This document shows, in pieces, positions 63,891 to 64,000 of a DNA stretch of 64,000 nt. This DNA comes from Ahaetulla prasina. Taxonomy: Eukaryota; Chordata; Lepidosauria; Squamata; Colubridae. The notes beneath the pieces were generated by a model. It saw nothing but the letters and a program-made list of their open reading frames with translations. It was not told the DNA's origin and did no database searches. Position 1 is the stretch's first letter, and each line of letters opens with the position of its first letter. The position numbers and the translations under genes are program-made. Location of the stretch: assembly GCF_028640845.1 (NCBI RefSeq), contig NC_080543.1, forward strand, positions 1,124,667 through 1,188,666. Direction: 5' to 3'.

Positions 63891-64000
63891 AAAATGCCTA
63901 ATTTAAAATTGTATTATGAAGCAGTTGTCTTATCATTAATTACTGATTGGATTAATTTAACTGAGGAAAGAGTTTTGAATATAGAAGGTTATGGTTTGTT
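63891..64000 (+). mobile_element. Older L1 LINE, right portion, runs off the window
   Basis: It encodes KMPNLKLYYEAVVLSLITDW then INLTEERVLNIEGYGL. This is the continuation of the protein cut at about 58300 and the direct counterpart of 59690-59580 (-) in the inserted L1. The element therefore continues past 64000. Confidence 0.88.

Overview
This is a vertebrate nuclear window, almost certainly from a squamate reptile and probably a snake. The protein-coding content is ordinary vertebrate: GT-AG introns, CpG-rich promoters and long introns. The gene order STIM1 - RRM1 - class I olfactory receptor matches human 11p15.4. The repeats are squamate in character: CR1 3' ends, Sauria-type tRNA SINEs, L2/CR1-clade LINE tails, L1, and a CR1/L3-type 3' end running into an (AATAG)n microsatellite, a combination known from snakes. 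No repeat library was available, so repeat family names come from recognition of terminal and coding motifs.

Layout. From 668 to about 7575 (+) lie the last four coding exons of STIM1, the ER calcium sensor of store-operated calcium entry. They include an extended version of the penultimate exon that matches the STIM1L splice form. Convergent with it, from 22921 down to about 7860 (-), is a complete 15-exon SLC6-family Na+/Cl- coupled transporter of 635 residues, most like the proline/glycine transporter branch. Every junction is in phase. After a promoter region of about 2 kb, RRM1, the large catalytic subunit of ribonucleotide reductase, runs from 25196 to 42019 (+). It has 19 exons and 790 residues with all active-site residues, and a poly(A) signal at 42695. 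At 45475-43904 (-) there is a class I (OR52-like) olfactory receptor pseudogene, split by a 557-bp solo LTR and frameshifted.

From 46 kb to the end I see no host gene. The region is CR1, L2, SINE and DNA-transposon debris, then a 5.57-kb full-length but mutated L1 on the minus strand, inserted with a 17-bp target-site duplication inside an older L1 on the plus strand that resumes at 63891 and runs off the window.

The introns hold at least four families of inverted-repeat (MITE-like) elements, several nested insertions and two copies of the same solo LTR. The best leads are the conserved STIM1L-type extension, the SLC6 gene lying between STIM1 and RRM1 (adjacent in human), an unusual residue in its TM8, the overlapping ORF1/ORF2 of the L1, and the clean hAT-like mini-element at 46997. 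I see no prokaryotic features, CRISPR array, rRNA gene or intact tRNA gene.
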